Shown here one piece after another: positions 15,039 to 22,857 of a stretch of 45,132 nt of DNA. The DNA is from CAYRHS01 sp964424125. Lineage in GTDB: Bacteria > Actinomycetota > Acidimicrobiia > IMCC26256 > JAOSJL01. Position 1 is the stretch's first letter, and each line of letters begins with the position of its first letter. The position numbers were made by a program, and so were the translations under genes. Below the pieces are notes generated by a model that was not told the origin of the DNA, did not search any database, and saw nothing but the letters and a program-made list of their open reading frames with translations. The stretch lies in NCBI GenBank assembly GCA_964424125.1, contig CAYRHS010000003.1, positions 1-45,132 of the forward strand, given 5' to 3'.

Positions 15039-15371
15039 ATGGCCGCAGTGATCGCAGTCCAGCGTCCGGTCCGGAGCCGATTTCGACGCTCGGTGCTCTG
15101 GCGCCGACGGATCGTGGCGGGCGTGATCGCCCTCGGGGTGGTCGCCACCGCGGGCAGAGCGGCAGCCGCGCTCGGAGGCGGTCCCCTCGCGGCCTCCGGG
15201 GCGGCGCCCTCGGTCACGACCTACGTGGTCGAGCCCGGCGACACGCTCTGGACCGTGGCCGAGCGCCTGGCGCCGGAGTCGGACCCCCGGCCCGTCGTCG
15301 ACGCGCTCGTCGAGGCCCGCGGCTCGGCGACGGTGATCCCCGGCGAGACGATCACCTGGGTCGCCGACTGA
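15039..15371 (+). CDS. SOS-induced LysM-domain cell-division suppressor (YneA/ChiZ/DivS-like)
   Basis: A 110-residue protein with a basic N-terminus, one membrane segment at about 24-46 and a LysM peptidoglycan-binding domain at about 60-108 (TTYVVEPGDTLWTVAERLAP). It is therefore anchored in the membrane with LysM outside. The place between lexA and nrdR is that of Rv2719c (ChiZ) in Mycobacterium and DivS in Corynebacterium, which halt division during DNA damage. The two LexA boxes in the promoter support the same role. ATG 15039 was chosen because the open frame before it crosses the promoter. No separate hydrolase domain is visible. Confidence 0.88.
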   Translation: MAAVIAVQRPVRSRFRRSVLWRRRIVAGVIALGVVATAGRAAAALGGGPLAASGAAPSVTTYVVEPGDTLWTVAERLAPESDPRPVVDALVEARGSATVIPGETITWVAD

Positions 15372-15442
15372 CCGGACCGCATCTCGGCGCCCGCCGGCCG
15401 TGTCCCCCGGGTCGGTGGGCGTCGGGCGGTCCGGCGCGGGGA

Positions 15443-15448
15443 TACCGT
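15443..15448 (+). promoter_or_regulatory. -10 element TACCGT giving a leaderless nrdR transcript
   Basis: TACCGT is followed by 6 nt (GAGCAC) and then the nrdR GTG. No Shine-Dalgarno sequence is in the right place. The spacing puts the transcription start on the start codon. Inference. Confidence 0.45.
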
Positions 15449-15454
15449 GAGCAC

Positions 15455-15931
15455 GTGCGGTGTCCCTACTGCCGGCAGGTCGACGATCGCGTCGTGGACT
15501 CGCGGCTCGCCGAGGACGGCGGCGCCATCCGCCGCCGCCGCGAGTGTGCGGCGTGTGGTCGCCGGTACACGACCTACGAGCGGATCGACGACCGGCCGCT
15601 CCTGGTGATCAAACGTTCGGGTGACACGGAGCCATTCGATCGTTCCAAGCTCGTGGCCGGCATCGACCGGGCCGTCACGGGCCGTCCCGTCCCGGCGGAG
15701 ATCGTGGAGGCGCTGGCGCTCGAGATCGAGGAGCTCCTCCGCAAGCTCGGTCCCGAGGTGACGAGCCAGGACGTCGGCTTGGCCGTCCTCGAACGGCTCA
15801 AGGCGCTCGACGCCGTCTCGTACCTGCGCTTCGCCTCCGTCTACAAGGGCTTCGAGGATCTCGCCGACTTCGAGCGCGAGGTGACGCTGCTGCAGAAGAC
15901 CACGGCGCCGAAGACCCGATCCCGTCGCTGA
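15455..15931 (+). CDS. nrdR: Transcriptional repressor NrdR
   Basis: NrdR represses ribonucleotide reductase genes and reads the ATP/dATP state. The 158-residue protein has the zinc ribbon Cys3-Cys6 and Cys31-Cys34 (CPYC, CAAC) with the conserved DSR and RRRREC. An ATP-cone follows at about 49-139 (VIKRSGDTEPFDRSKLVAGI, YLRFASVYKGFED). GTG 15455 gives the standard start MRCPYC. Its target nrdJ lies 0.6 kb downstream with a matching operator. Length is normal for the family. Confidence 0.97.
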   Translation: MRCPYCRQVDDRVVDSRLAEDGGAIRRRRECAACGRRYTTYERIDDRPLLVIKRSGDTEPFDRSKLVAGIDRAVTGRPVPAEIVEALALEIEELLRKLGPEVTSQDVGLAVLERLKALDAVSYLRFASVYKGFEDLADFEREVTLLQKTTAPKTRSRR

Positions 15932-15958
15932 GCAAGGCCGCATAGGTCGCCACCCACG

Positions 15959-16450
15959 ATGGCCGTCGAGGAGGAGCCGCCACCGCCCGACCGGGGCGAG
16001 CCCCGCTGGCGCCGCGCAACCCGCGCCGGCATCCCGGTCCTCGTCGTGATCGGCCTGCTCGTCTGGCTGCTGGTGAGCGCCGCCCGGGAACCGGCGCGGC
16101 TGCGCCTCACCGATGCGCACGATGCGGTCGTGGAGCTCCCCGACGGTGAGCGTGTCGAGGCGTTCGCCGGTCTGGCGTTGCCCGACGGTGCGGTCGTGCG
16201 CACGGGTCCGGGCGGTCGGGCATCGGCCGGCGACGTGGAGCTCGGGGCGGACGCGTCCGCGGTCGTGCGGGATGGGACCCTCGTCGCCGTCGCGGGGACG
16301 GCCCCGTCCACGCTCGCGCGTGTGCATCCGCGCACGAATGCGAACCTTCGCGAACGGCGTCTGACCTGGGGATCTCCCGACCGACCACCGTTGACACCGC
16401 AGAATCGCAGTGCTGTAATTCACCACTATCTCGTGGAGCCGAGTCATTAG
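15959..16450 (+). CDS. Single-pass membrane protein, FecR-like outer part, unknown function
   Basis: A 163-residue protein of no family I can name. A charged, Pro-rich N-terminus (1-25) is followed by a membrane segment at about 25-42 (IPVLVVIGLLVWLLVSA). A beta-rich outer part follows with RLTDAHDAVVELPDGERVEAFAG and ALPDGAVVRTGPGGRASAGDVELG, which resembles the FecR fold (a pattern of xLPDGSxVxLGxxS). The last 35 residues are coded by the nrdJ promoter and operator, with lower GC than the rest. The conserved part may therefore end earlier in relatives. It sits 27 bp after nrdR and may be co-transcribed with it. Confidence 0.6.
   Translation: MAVEEEPPPPDRGEPRWRRATRAGIPVLVVIGLLVWLLVSAAREPARLRLTDAHDAVVELPDGERVEAFAGLALPDGAVVRTGPGGRASAGDVELGADASAVVRDGTLVAVAGTAPSTLARVHPRTNANLRERRLTWGSPDRPPLTPQNRSAVIHHYLVEPSH
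16391..16419 (+). promoter_or_regulatory. Strong nrdJ promoter (TTGACA-N17-TGTAAT)
   Basis: TTGACA (16391-16396), exactly 17 bp, and TGTAAT (16414-16419) with a TGC just before the -10 make the best housekeeping promoter in the window. The start would fall near 16426, leaving a leader of about 120 nt before nrdJ. It lies inside the coding end of the preceding gene. Confidence 0.8.
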
Positions 16451-16474
16451 ACCACAAGATGTTGTGGTCTAATG
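16423..16474 (+). promoter_or_regulatory. Tandem NrdR-type operator over the nrdJ transcription start
   Basis: A perfect inverted repeat has 13-bp arms at 16445-16457 and 16462-16474 around GATG. Its core CCACAAGATGTTGTGG (16452-16467) agrees with the NrdR-box pattern acaCwAtATaTwGtgt at nearly all strong positions. A weaker copy, ACCACTATCTCGTGGA (16422-16437), is centred 30 bp upstream, that is three helical turns, as expected for paired NrdR boxes. No T-run follows, so a terminator is unlikely. NrdR is coded just upstream. Assignment by pattern, not tested. Confidence 0.7.
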
Positions 16475-16547
16475 AAGGGGTGCGCGGGATCGCCACACGG
16501 GGGGAGCGCGTGCGCGGCTGAGCCGGGCACCGGAAGGGAGCAATCGG

Positions 16548-19346
16548 ATGGCCATCGCGCCGGAGCAGACGGGGATCGGGATCGAGCGCCACTACACGAG
16601 CCCCGACGTGGATCCCTACGACACCGTCGAGTGGGAGCTGCGCGACGCGCGCATCCAGAACCACAAGGACGGGACCGACGCGTTCTTCCAGCCCGGCGTC
16701 GAGTTCCCCACGAGGTGGTCGCAGAACGCGACGAACATCGTGTCCCAGAAGTACTTCCGGGGGACCCTCGGCACCGCCGAGCGCGAGTGGTCGTTGCGTC
16801 AGGTGATCGACCGAGTCGCCGACACCATCACCGACTGGGGTGAGCGCGACGGCTACTTCGTCTCCGACGAGGAGTCGGGCGCGTTCCGCGCCGAGCTGAA
16901 GTACCTCCTGCTCCACCAGCACGCCGCGTTCAACTCGCCGGTCTGGTTCAACATCGGGGTGAAGCACACCCCGCAGCAGGCATCGGCGTGCTTCATCCTC
17001 GCCGTGGACGACACCATGGACGGGATCCTCAACTGGTACCGGGAGGAGGGGATCATCTTCAAAGGCGGCTCGGGCTCGGGGATCAACCTGTCCAACCTGC
17101 GTTCGTCCGTGGAGGGTCTCAAGGGCGGCGGCACCGCCAGCGGTCCGGTGAGCTTCATGCGCGGCGCGGACGCGTCGGCGGGGACGATCAAGTCCGGGGG
17201 CAAGACCCGACGCGCGGCGAAGATGGTCATCCTCGACGTCGATCACCCCGACATCGAGGAGTTCATCTGGTGCAAGGCTCGTGAGGAGCAGAAGGCGCGG
17301 GCGCTGCGCGAGGCCGGCTTCGACATGGACCTCGACGGCCGGGACTCGCACTCGGTGCAGTACCAGAACGCGAACAACTCCGTACGCGTCACCGACGACT
17401 TCATGGAGGCGGTGGTCGAGGACCGCGACTGGGACCTGGAGGCGGTCACGACCGGCGAGACCGTCCGGACCGTGAAGGCGCGGGAGCTCATGCGCCAGAT
17501 CTCCGACGCTTCCTGGCAGTGCGCGGACCCGGGGATGCAGTTCGACACGACCATCAACAACTGGCACACCGCGTCCAACACCGGCCGGATCAACGCGAGC
17601 AACCCGTGCTCGGAGTACATGCACCTCGACAACTCGGCGTGCAACCTCGCGAGCATCAACCTGTTGAAGTATCTCGACGAGGAGGACGACTTCGACGTCG
17701 AGGGCTTCGAGCACACCGTCGAAGTGCTGTTCACTGCCCAGGAGATCCTGGTCGGCAACGCCGACTACCCGACCGAGCGGATCGGCGAGACGAGCCGTAC
17801 CTTCCGCCAGCTCGGGCTGGGCTACGCGAACCTCGGAGCGCTGCTCATGGCGCAGGGCCTGCCCTACGACTCGCACGACGGTCGTACGTGGGCCGCCGCG
17901 ATCACGTCGCTCATGACCGGGCACGCCTACGCGACGAGCGCGCGTACCGCGGCGAGGATGGGCCCCTTCGCCGGCTACGCCAATAACGCCGAGCCCATGC
18001 TGAAGGTCCTGCGGATGCACCGTGGCGAGACGGCGAAGATCGACGAGGAGGTCGTTCCGCCCGAGCTCCTATCGGCCGCGCAGCGGTCCTGGGACGACGC
18101 GGTCGAGCTCGGCGAGGCGTACGGCGTCCGCAACTCACAGGCCAGCGTGCTCGCACCCACGGGGACCATCGGGTTGATGATGGACTGTGATACGACGGGC
18201 ATCGAGCCCGACCTCGCGCTCACCAAGGCGAAGAAGCTCGTCGGGGGCGGGACGATGTTCATCGTCAACCGCACCGTGCCCCGTGCGCTCCGGCGGCTCG
18301 GCTACTCCGACGAGCAGGTTGACGAGATCGTCCGCTACGTCGACGACCACAAGACGCTCATCGGTGCGCCGCACTTCGATCCCGAGCACCTGCCGGTCTT
18401 CGCCTGCTCGATGGGCGACAACCCGATCCACTACCGGGGCCACGTCACCATGATGGGAGCGGTGCAGCCGTTCCTCTCGGGCGCGATCAGCAAGACCGTG
18501 AACATGCCCGAGGACGTCACCGTCGAGGATGTCGAGGAGCTCCACATCGACGCGTGGCGGCTCGGGCTCAAGGCCGTCGCGATCTACCGCGACAACTGCA
18601 AAGTGGCGCAGCCGCTCGCGAGCCAGAAGAAGGAGAAGGTCGCGGAGCCCGACACCGCGGCGCTGGCCCGGGAGGTCGAACGGGTCGTCGAGACGATCGT
18701 GGTCCAGGAGCCGGTCCGCCAGAAGCTGCCGAAGCGGCGTGTCTCCAAGACGTTCTCGTTCCGGGTCGCCGACTGCCACGGCTACGTAACGGTCGGGGAG
18801 TTCGAGGACGGCCGTCCGGGAGAGATCTTCCTGCGGGTGGCGAAGCAGGGATCGACGCTGGCCGGCGTCATGGATGCGTTCGCCATCTCGGTCAGCCACG
18901 GCCTCCAGTACGGAGTTCCGCTCGAGGCCTTCGTCCAGATGTTCACCAACATGCGCTTCGAGCCCGCGGGCATGACCGACGATCCCGACATCCGCTTCGC
19001 CACGAGCCTCGTCGACTACATCTTCCGGCGGCTCGCGGTCGAGTACCTCCCGTACGAGCGACGACGCGACATGGGGGTGCTGACCGTCCACGAGCGCTCG
19101 CAGCCCACGCTCCCCGGCGTCGAGGAGGCGGCCGTCGAGCAGGCCACGTCGGCGGAGCTGCCGCTCGAGGACCGTCCGCCCTCCGCGGAGGCGCCGCCCG
19201 CACCCGAGTCGGGACCGCCCGCCACCGAGCAGCCGGGCATCCAGAATCGCGAGACGGTGCTCTGCTACGTCTGTGGCGACATCATGCAGCGGGCCGGGAG
19301 CTGCTACGCCTGCCCGTCGTGCGGCGCCACCAGCGGCTGCTCGTGA
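16548..19346 (+). CDS. nrdJ: Vitamin B12-dependent (class II) ribonucleoside-diphosphate reductase NrdJ
   Basis: NrdJ reduces ribonucleotides to deoxyribonucleotides using adenosylcobalamin, with or without oxygen. The 932-residue protein has the class II blocks FKGGSGSGINLSNLRSS, SGGKTRRAAKMVILDVDHPD and the active-site loop NPCSEYMHLDNSACNLASIN (Asn352, Cys354, Glu356). Other blocks are APTGTIGLMMDCDTTGIEPD and the C-terminal Cys-rich end CYVCGD...CYACPSCG that recycles the active-site disulfide. GGAAGGGAG precedes ATG 16548. The gene has its own promoter and probable NrdR operator. I see no cobalamin riboswitch in the short leader. Confidence 0.97.
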   Translation: MAIAPEQTGIGIERHYTSPDVDPYDTVEWELRDARIQNHKDGTDAFFQPGVEFPTRWSQNATNIVSQKYFRGTLGTAEREWSLRQVIDRVADTITDWGERDGYFVSDEESGAFRAELKYLLLHQHAAFNSPVWFNIGVKHTPQQASACFILAVDDTMDGILNWYREEGIIFKGGSGSGINLSNLRSSVEGLKGGGTASGPVSFMRGADASAGTIKSGGKTRRAAKMVILDVDHPDIEEFIWCKAREEQKARALREAGFDMDLDGRDSHSVQYQNANNSVRVTDDFMEAVVEDRDWDLEAVTTGETVRTVKARELMRQISDASWQCADPGMQFDTTINNWHTASNTGRINASNPCSEYMHLDNSACNLASINLLKYLDEEDDFDVEGFEHTVEVLFTAQEILVGNADYPTERIGETSRTFRQLGLGYANLGALLMAQGLPYDSHDGRTWAAAITSLMTGHAYATSARTAARMGPFAGYANNAEPMLKVLRMHRGETAKIDEEVVPPELLSAAQRSWDDAVELGEAYGVRNSQASVLAPTGTIGLMMDCDTTGIEPDLALTKAKKLVGGGTMFIVNRTVPRALRRLGYSDEQVDEIVRYVDDHKTLIGAPHFDPEHLPVFACSMGDNPIHYRGHVTMMGAVQPFLSGAISKTVNMPEDVTVEDVEELHIDAWRLGLKAVAIYRDNCKVAQPLASQKKEKVAEPDTAALAREVERVVETIVVQEPVRQKLPKRRVSKTFSFRVADCHGYVTVGEFEDGRPGEIFLRVAKQGSTLAGVMDAFAISVSHGLQYGVPLEAFVQMFTNMRFEPAGMTDDPDIRFATSLVDYIFRRLAVEYLPYERRRDMGVLTVHERSQPTLPGVEEAAVEQATSAELPLEDRPPSAEAPPAPESGPPATEQPGIQNRETVLCYVCGDIMQRAGSCYACPSCGATSGCS

Positions 19347-19368
19347 ACGAGGTGCCGGACTCGGGTCC

Positions 19369-19603
19369 ATGACCCTGTCGGACCGACTGCTCGGCGTCGA
19401 GGGCAAGTGGCTCATGGGGAAGTTCATCCCTCGCGAGCTCCTCGGTCATCTCGAGGACCACCTGAAGGTCGTGGCGCCGGGACGGGAACGAGAGCTGCGG
19501 GACACGGTCGAGCGGCGCTACCGGGAGCTGGTCGAGGAGGACGCCGCTGGCCACCTACCGCGACGTCCTCGACGAGCGCTTCGGGTCCGGGGCCGGTTCC
19601 TGA
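19369..19603 (+). pseudogene. Small soluble protein gene with a probable one-base frameshift
   Basis: From ATG 19369 the reading is MTLSDRLLGVEGKWLMGKFI...RELVEEDA, a charged helical protein I do not recognise. After about codon 58 (near 19541-19548) the frame turns into Arg/Pro-rich text that runs 59 bp into the convergent permease gene. In the next frame the same stretch reads LATYRDVLDERFGSGAGS and stops at 19601-19603, just 3 bp before the permease stop. One extra base in GACGCCGCTG explains this and would give a 77-residue product. It lies 22 bp after nrdJ and may be co-transcribed. Either a real mutation or a sequencing error. Confidence 0.55.
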
Positions 19604-19606
19604 CCG

Positions 19607-22048
19607 CTACTCCACGATGCGCAGCGTGGACGAGATGTCCATGCGGCGGAGGCGCCGGAGGGTGAACAGTGGCGCGACCGCGACCGCGACCACGCCGAGG
19701 AGGACGGCCGTGAGGACCGTGCTCCCCGCGAGCGACGCGCTGATCCCGATGTCGGGGAGCGTGTTCGGGATCAGGACGCGGATCACCCACTCGAGCACGA
19801 GACGGCCGGCAAGGACACCCAGGAGCGTGCCGAAGACACCGACGAGCAGGCTCTCGGTGATCGCGATGAGCATGACGGAGCGCACGGGGAGCCCGAAGGC
19901 GAACATCGTCGCGTGTTCGCGCCCTCGTTCGTCCATGTTGATGGCGGTGGAGTTGAACGCGATGAGGAGGGCCAGGACGAGGACGGCGCCCTCGATGATC
20001 GTGAAGATCCCGAGGACCTGCTCGATCTGGTCGCGGATGGACTCGGCCGCGGCGGAGAGGGGTTCGACGGACGCGACACCGGGCTGGCCGAACAGCGCGA
20101 CCTGCACGTCCTCGGGAGTCTCCCCGGGTGCGGGTGCGACACGGAGCTGGTTGACGACCCCGTCGAGGTTCATCAGCGGGCCCGACTGACCGAGGTCCAG
20201 GTAGGTCACGAAACGGTAGGGGTTCGGGTGCACGGCCAGCACGGGGACCTCGGTGTCGACGAAGCTCACCTCCAGGTCCTTGCCCAGGTACGGATGTCGG
20301 AGCGTGACCGTGTCGCCGGGGCCCACGCCCAGGTCGTCGGCCGCCTTCTTCGCGAGCACCAGGCCCGGCACGCCGGTCTCGAGACTTCCCTCGATCGTCG
20401 TCGGGGTCCACAGCTCGCTGTCGAGGTCGATCGCCGTGAGCAGGACGTCGAACTCGTCGTCGGTGCCGGGAGCCAGGGTCCCACCGACCTGGAGCGCGGG
20501 CTCGGACGTCCGGAGGACCTCGGAGTCCTCGAGGTCGGTGACGATCGGGTCGTTCTCACCGTAGAAGGAGTCGAGGTCGACCGAGAGGCGATCCGGCGCG
20601 GCGCCGAGGATCTCGTCGTCCCCGGCGTCGACCGTCGCCAGGAGCGAGTCGACCATGCCCAGGACCCCGATCAGCGTCGTGATCGCGGCCGCGATCCCGA
20701 GCGCGGTGAGCAACGCACGGCGGGGCTCCCGCAGGACGTTGCGGAACGGCATCTCTCCGACGGACGAGCCCGGGAGGGGGAGACGCCGGACGATCGGCGC
20801 GAGCCCGCCGCCCTCGGTGCGATGCGTGGTGCTGATCGCCTCGACCGGCGTCACCCGAACCGCCCGCAGGACCGGGAAGAGAGTGGCGAGGAGCGGCAGG
20901 AAGAAGCCGAGCAGGGCCCCGAACAGGAAGACGCCCGGTTGGAAGTGGGTGATCCAGGCGGGGAGCGGTTGGAAGTCGCGCAAGAGGGAGGCCATGCCCG
21001 CGCCGATGACGAGCCCCACGCCGATCCCGAACACGACGCCGAGCAACGCGACCTGGGCCCCGACGAGGAGGGTGCGGCTGGCGAGCGTCTTGGCCGGTAC
21101 GCCGAGCGCCATGCCGATCCCGATCTCGCGACGCTGCGCCTCGACGATCCGCACGGTGAGGTTGAGGGCTGCGAACGCCGCTCCCGCGAGGATCATGATG
21201 GCGAAGATGTTGTAGAAGCGCTGGTCGCCGTCGATGTCGTCGTAGAGGTAGCGCAGGACCCGGTCCTCGTCCTTCGGGGTGATCGTGAAGCCGACGCCCG
21301 GGAACGCCTCCTCGAGCCCCGACCGCAGCTCGGCCTCGACCGCTTCGGGGTCGGCGCCGTCGGCGACGCGCAGCACGAGGTCGTTGGCCTCGCCCGGGTG
21401 GTCGGTGAACTCCTGGACCGTGGCCAGCGGCGCGTACAGGACCGCGAAGTCGGCGAAGAGGCTGCCGCGGTCGTTGAACACGACGAAGTCCTCGGGTGAG
21501 AGACCGCGGCCCACCACCTCGACCTCCCGGTTCCCCGTGAGCCGGATCGTCGTGCCCGGCTCCAGGTGGTGGTCGTCGGCGAAGTGCTCGTCGACGACGA
21601 CCGTGGGCTCACTCGCGTCGGGACCCTCGAGCGCTCGGCCGGACGTCACGGCGACGCCGTTGACGTCCGGTTTCCCGTCGCCGACCTCGACACCGACGAG
21701 GCGGCCGGGTACGAGGACGACCTCGTCCTCGGTCGAGGCGTCGACCTGCGTCGGCTCGATCAGGCGCGGCTCGAGCGCGGCGAGGTCGTCACCCGTCGCC
21801 TCACGCGCCGCGGAGACGAGCGCGTCCGAACCGACGTAGTTCCCCTCCGCGAGCGAGACGTGGAGGTCGTACATCGCGAGCTGCTCGTAGCTCGCGTCGT
21901 AGGACGCCCGGCGCCAGCGGGAGACCGAGCTCAGGCCGGAGTAGGTCCCCGAGCCGATCCCGATGATGAGGGCGATGGCGGCCACTTGCAGCCACCGGGC
22001 CCGCAGATCGCGCCACGACCAACGGAGGCGCAGGAAGAAGTGCGCCAT
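19607..22048 (-). CDS. ABC exporter permease, MacB/FtsX-like, two FtsX lobes
   Basis: An 813-residue permease with a first membrane segment at about 20-40 (LQVAAIALIIGIGSGTYSGL), then a large periplasmic-core-like (MacB_PCD) domain to about 280. A block of three helices with the FtsX pattern follows (about 285-415, including EAQRREIGIGMALGVPAKTL). A second membrane anchor (ALLTALGIAAAITTLIGVLGMVD), a second outer domain and a final FtsX block (ERGREHATMFAFGLPVRSVML...) complete it. This duplicated layout is that of LolC/MacB-type exporters and mechanotransmitters for lipids, lipoproteins or peptides. It starts 3 bp after the stop of the ATPase gene. Confidence 0.87.
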   Translation of the reverse strand: MAHFFLRLRWSWRDLRARWLQVAAIALIIGIGSGTYSGLSSVSRWRRASYDASYEQLAMYDLHVSLAEGNYVGSDALVSAAREATGDDLAALEPRLIEPTQVDASTEDEVVLVPGRLVGVEVGDGKPDVNGVAVTSGRALEGPDASEPTVVVDEHFADDHHLEPGTTIRLTGNREVEVVGRGLSPEDFVVFNDRGSLFADFAVLYAPLATVQEFTDHPGEANDLVLRVADGADPEAVEAELRSGLEEAFPGVGFTITPKDEDRVLRYLYDDIDGDQRFYNIFAIMILAGAAFAALNLTVRIVEAQRREIGIGMALGVPAKTLASRTLLVGAQVALLGVVFGIGVGLVIGAGMASLLRDFQPLPAWITHFQPGVFLFGALLGFFLPLLATLFPVLRAVRVTPVEAISTTHRTEGGGLAPIVRRLPLPGSSVGEMPFRNVLREPRRALLTALGIAAAITTLIGVLGMVDSLLATVDAGDDEILGAAPDRLSVDLDSFYGENDPIVTDLEDSEVLRTSEPALQVGGTLAPGTDDEFDVLLTAIDLDSELWTPTTIEGSLETGVPGLVLAKKAADDLGVGPGDTVTLRHPYLGKDLEVSFVDTEVPVLAVHPNPYRFVTYLDLGQSGPLMNLDGVVNQLRVAPAPGETPEDVQVALFGQPGVASVEPLSAAAESIRDQIEQVLGIFTIIEGAVLVLALLIAFNSTAINMDERGREHATMFAFGLPVRSVMLIAITESLLVGVFGTLLGVLAGRLVLEWVIRVLIPNTLPDIGISASLAGSTVLTAVLLGVVAVAVAPLFTLRRLRRMDISSTLRIVE

Positions 22049-22051
22049 GCG

Positions 22052-22762
22052 CTACCAGTGGAGGGTCGAGATCGGCGTCCGCCCGCCCGCGGGCGGGCCG
22101 TCGGAGACGACGGCGCCGCTGCTGAGCTCGACGACGCGAGAGGCCGATCGGCTGATCTCGCGGTTGTGGGTCACGACGACGACGGTCGAGCCCCCCGCAG
22201 CCTGCTCCTGGAGGAGCTCGAGGATCTGCACGCCGGTGCGGAAGTCGAGCTCGCCGGTCGGCTCGTCGGCGAGGACCACGGGGTTGGCGGTGGCGAGCGC
22301 ACGGGCGATCGCGACTCGCTGTTGCTCGCCCCCGGAGAGCTGGCTGGGGAAGTGGTCCAGCCGGTCGCCGAGGCCGACGCGGCGGAGCACGTCGACGGCC
22401 GACGGACCGGGGCGGTCGCCCCGGGCGACGTCGATGGCGAACTGGACGTTCTCCTTCCCGGTGAGCGCGGGGAACAGGTTGAAGGTCTGGAAGACGAAGC
22501 TCACGGTCTCGCGCCGGAACCGGAACAGCTGGCCGCGGCTCGCGCCGGTGATGCGGGCGCCGCTCACGGTCACCTCGCCCTCGGAGGGGGTGTCGAGCGC
22601 CCCGATCATGTTCAGGAGGGTCGTCTTGCCGGATCCCGAGGGCCCGAGGACCACGACGAACTCGCCCTCGTCGACGGTGAGGTCGACGTCGTGCAGCGCG
22701 GAGACGCTCGTCTCGCCGACCAGGTAGGTCCGGCCGACGCCCTCGAGCTCGATGACCGCGAT
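22052..22762 (-). CDS. ABC exporter ATPase (LolD/MacB type), apparent ATC start
   Basis: The 236-residue product, read from 22762, has the normal N-terminal strands (AVIELEGVGRTYLVGETSVSALHDVDL), with the A-loop Tyr13. Walker A GPSGSGKTT is at 40-48, the Q-loop at VFQTFNLFPALT, the signature LSGGEQQRVAIARAL, Walker B VVLADEPTGELD and the H-loop THN. Between an in-frame TAG (22798-22796) and GTG 22654 there is no ATG, GTG or TTG. GTG 22654 would delete the A-loop and the strand before Walker A. A strong AGGAGGT stands 7 nt before an ATC at 22762-22760 (another ATC directly precedes it), so ATC looks like the start codon, as in miaA. It forms an operon with the permease. Confidence 0.9.
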   Translation of the reverse strand: MAVIELEGVGRTYLVGETSVSALHDVDLTVDEGEFVVVLGPSGSGKTTLLNMIGALDTPSEGEVTVSGARITGASRGQLFRFRRETVSFVFQTFNLFPALTGKENVQFAIDVARGDRPGPSAVDVLRRVGLGDRLDHFPSQLSGGEQQRVAIARALATANPVVLADEPTGELDFRTGVQILELLQEQAAGGSTVVVVTHNREISRSASRVVELSSGAVVSDGPPAGGRTPISTLHW

Positions 22763-22857
22763 GATCCGACCTCCTGCTCCGGCGAAGCGCTCACCCTAGG
22801 GCGATCGGCTCCGCGAACGAGCGATCGGGGACGCGGACGAGCGCCGGTCCGCCCTCG

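Noticed and set aside
16445..16474. Perfect inverted repeat read as an intrinsic terminator
   Set aside because: No T-run follows; it lies downstream of a strong promoter start and its core fits an NrdR box, so an operator is more likely.
16420..16547. Cobalamin riboswitch in the nrdJ leader
   Set aside because: The leader is only about 120 nt, half of it is the operator, and I see no B12-box-like sequence.
19913..21499. 528-residue open frame on the plus strand within the permease gene
   Set aside because: Antisense shadow rich in Asp, Glu and Arg; the permease on the other strand has full membrane topology and family motifs.
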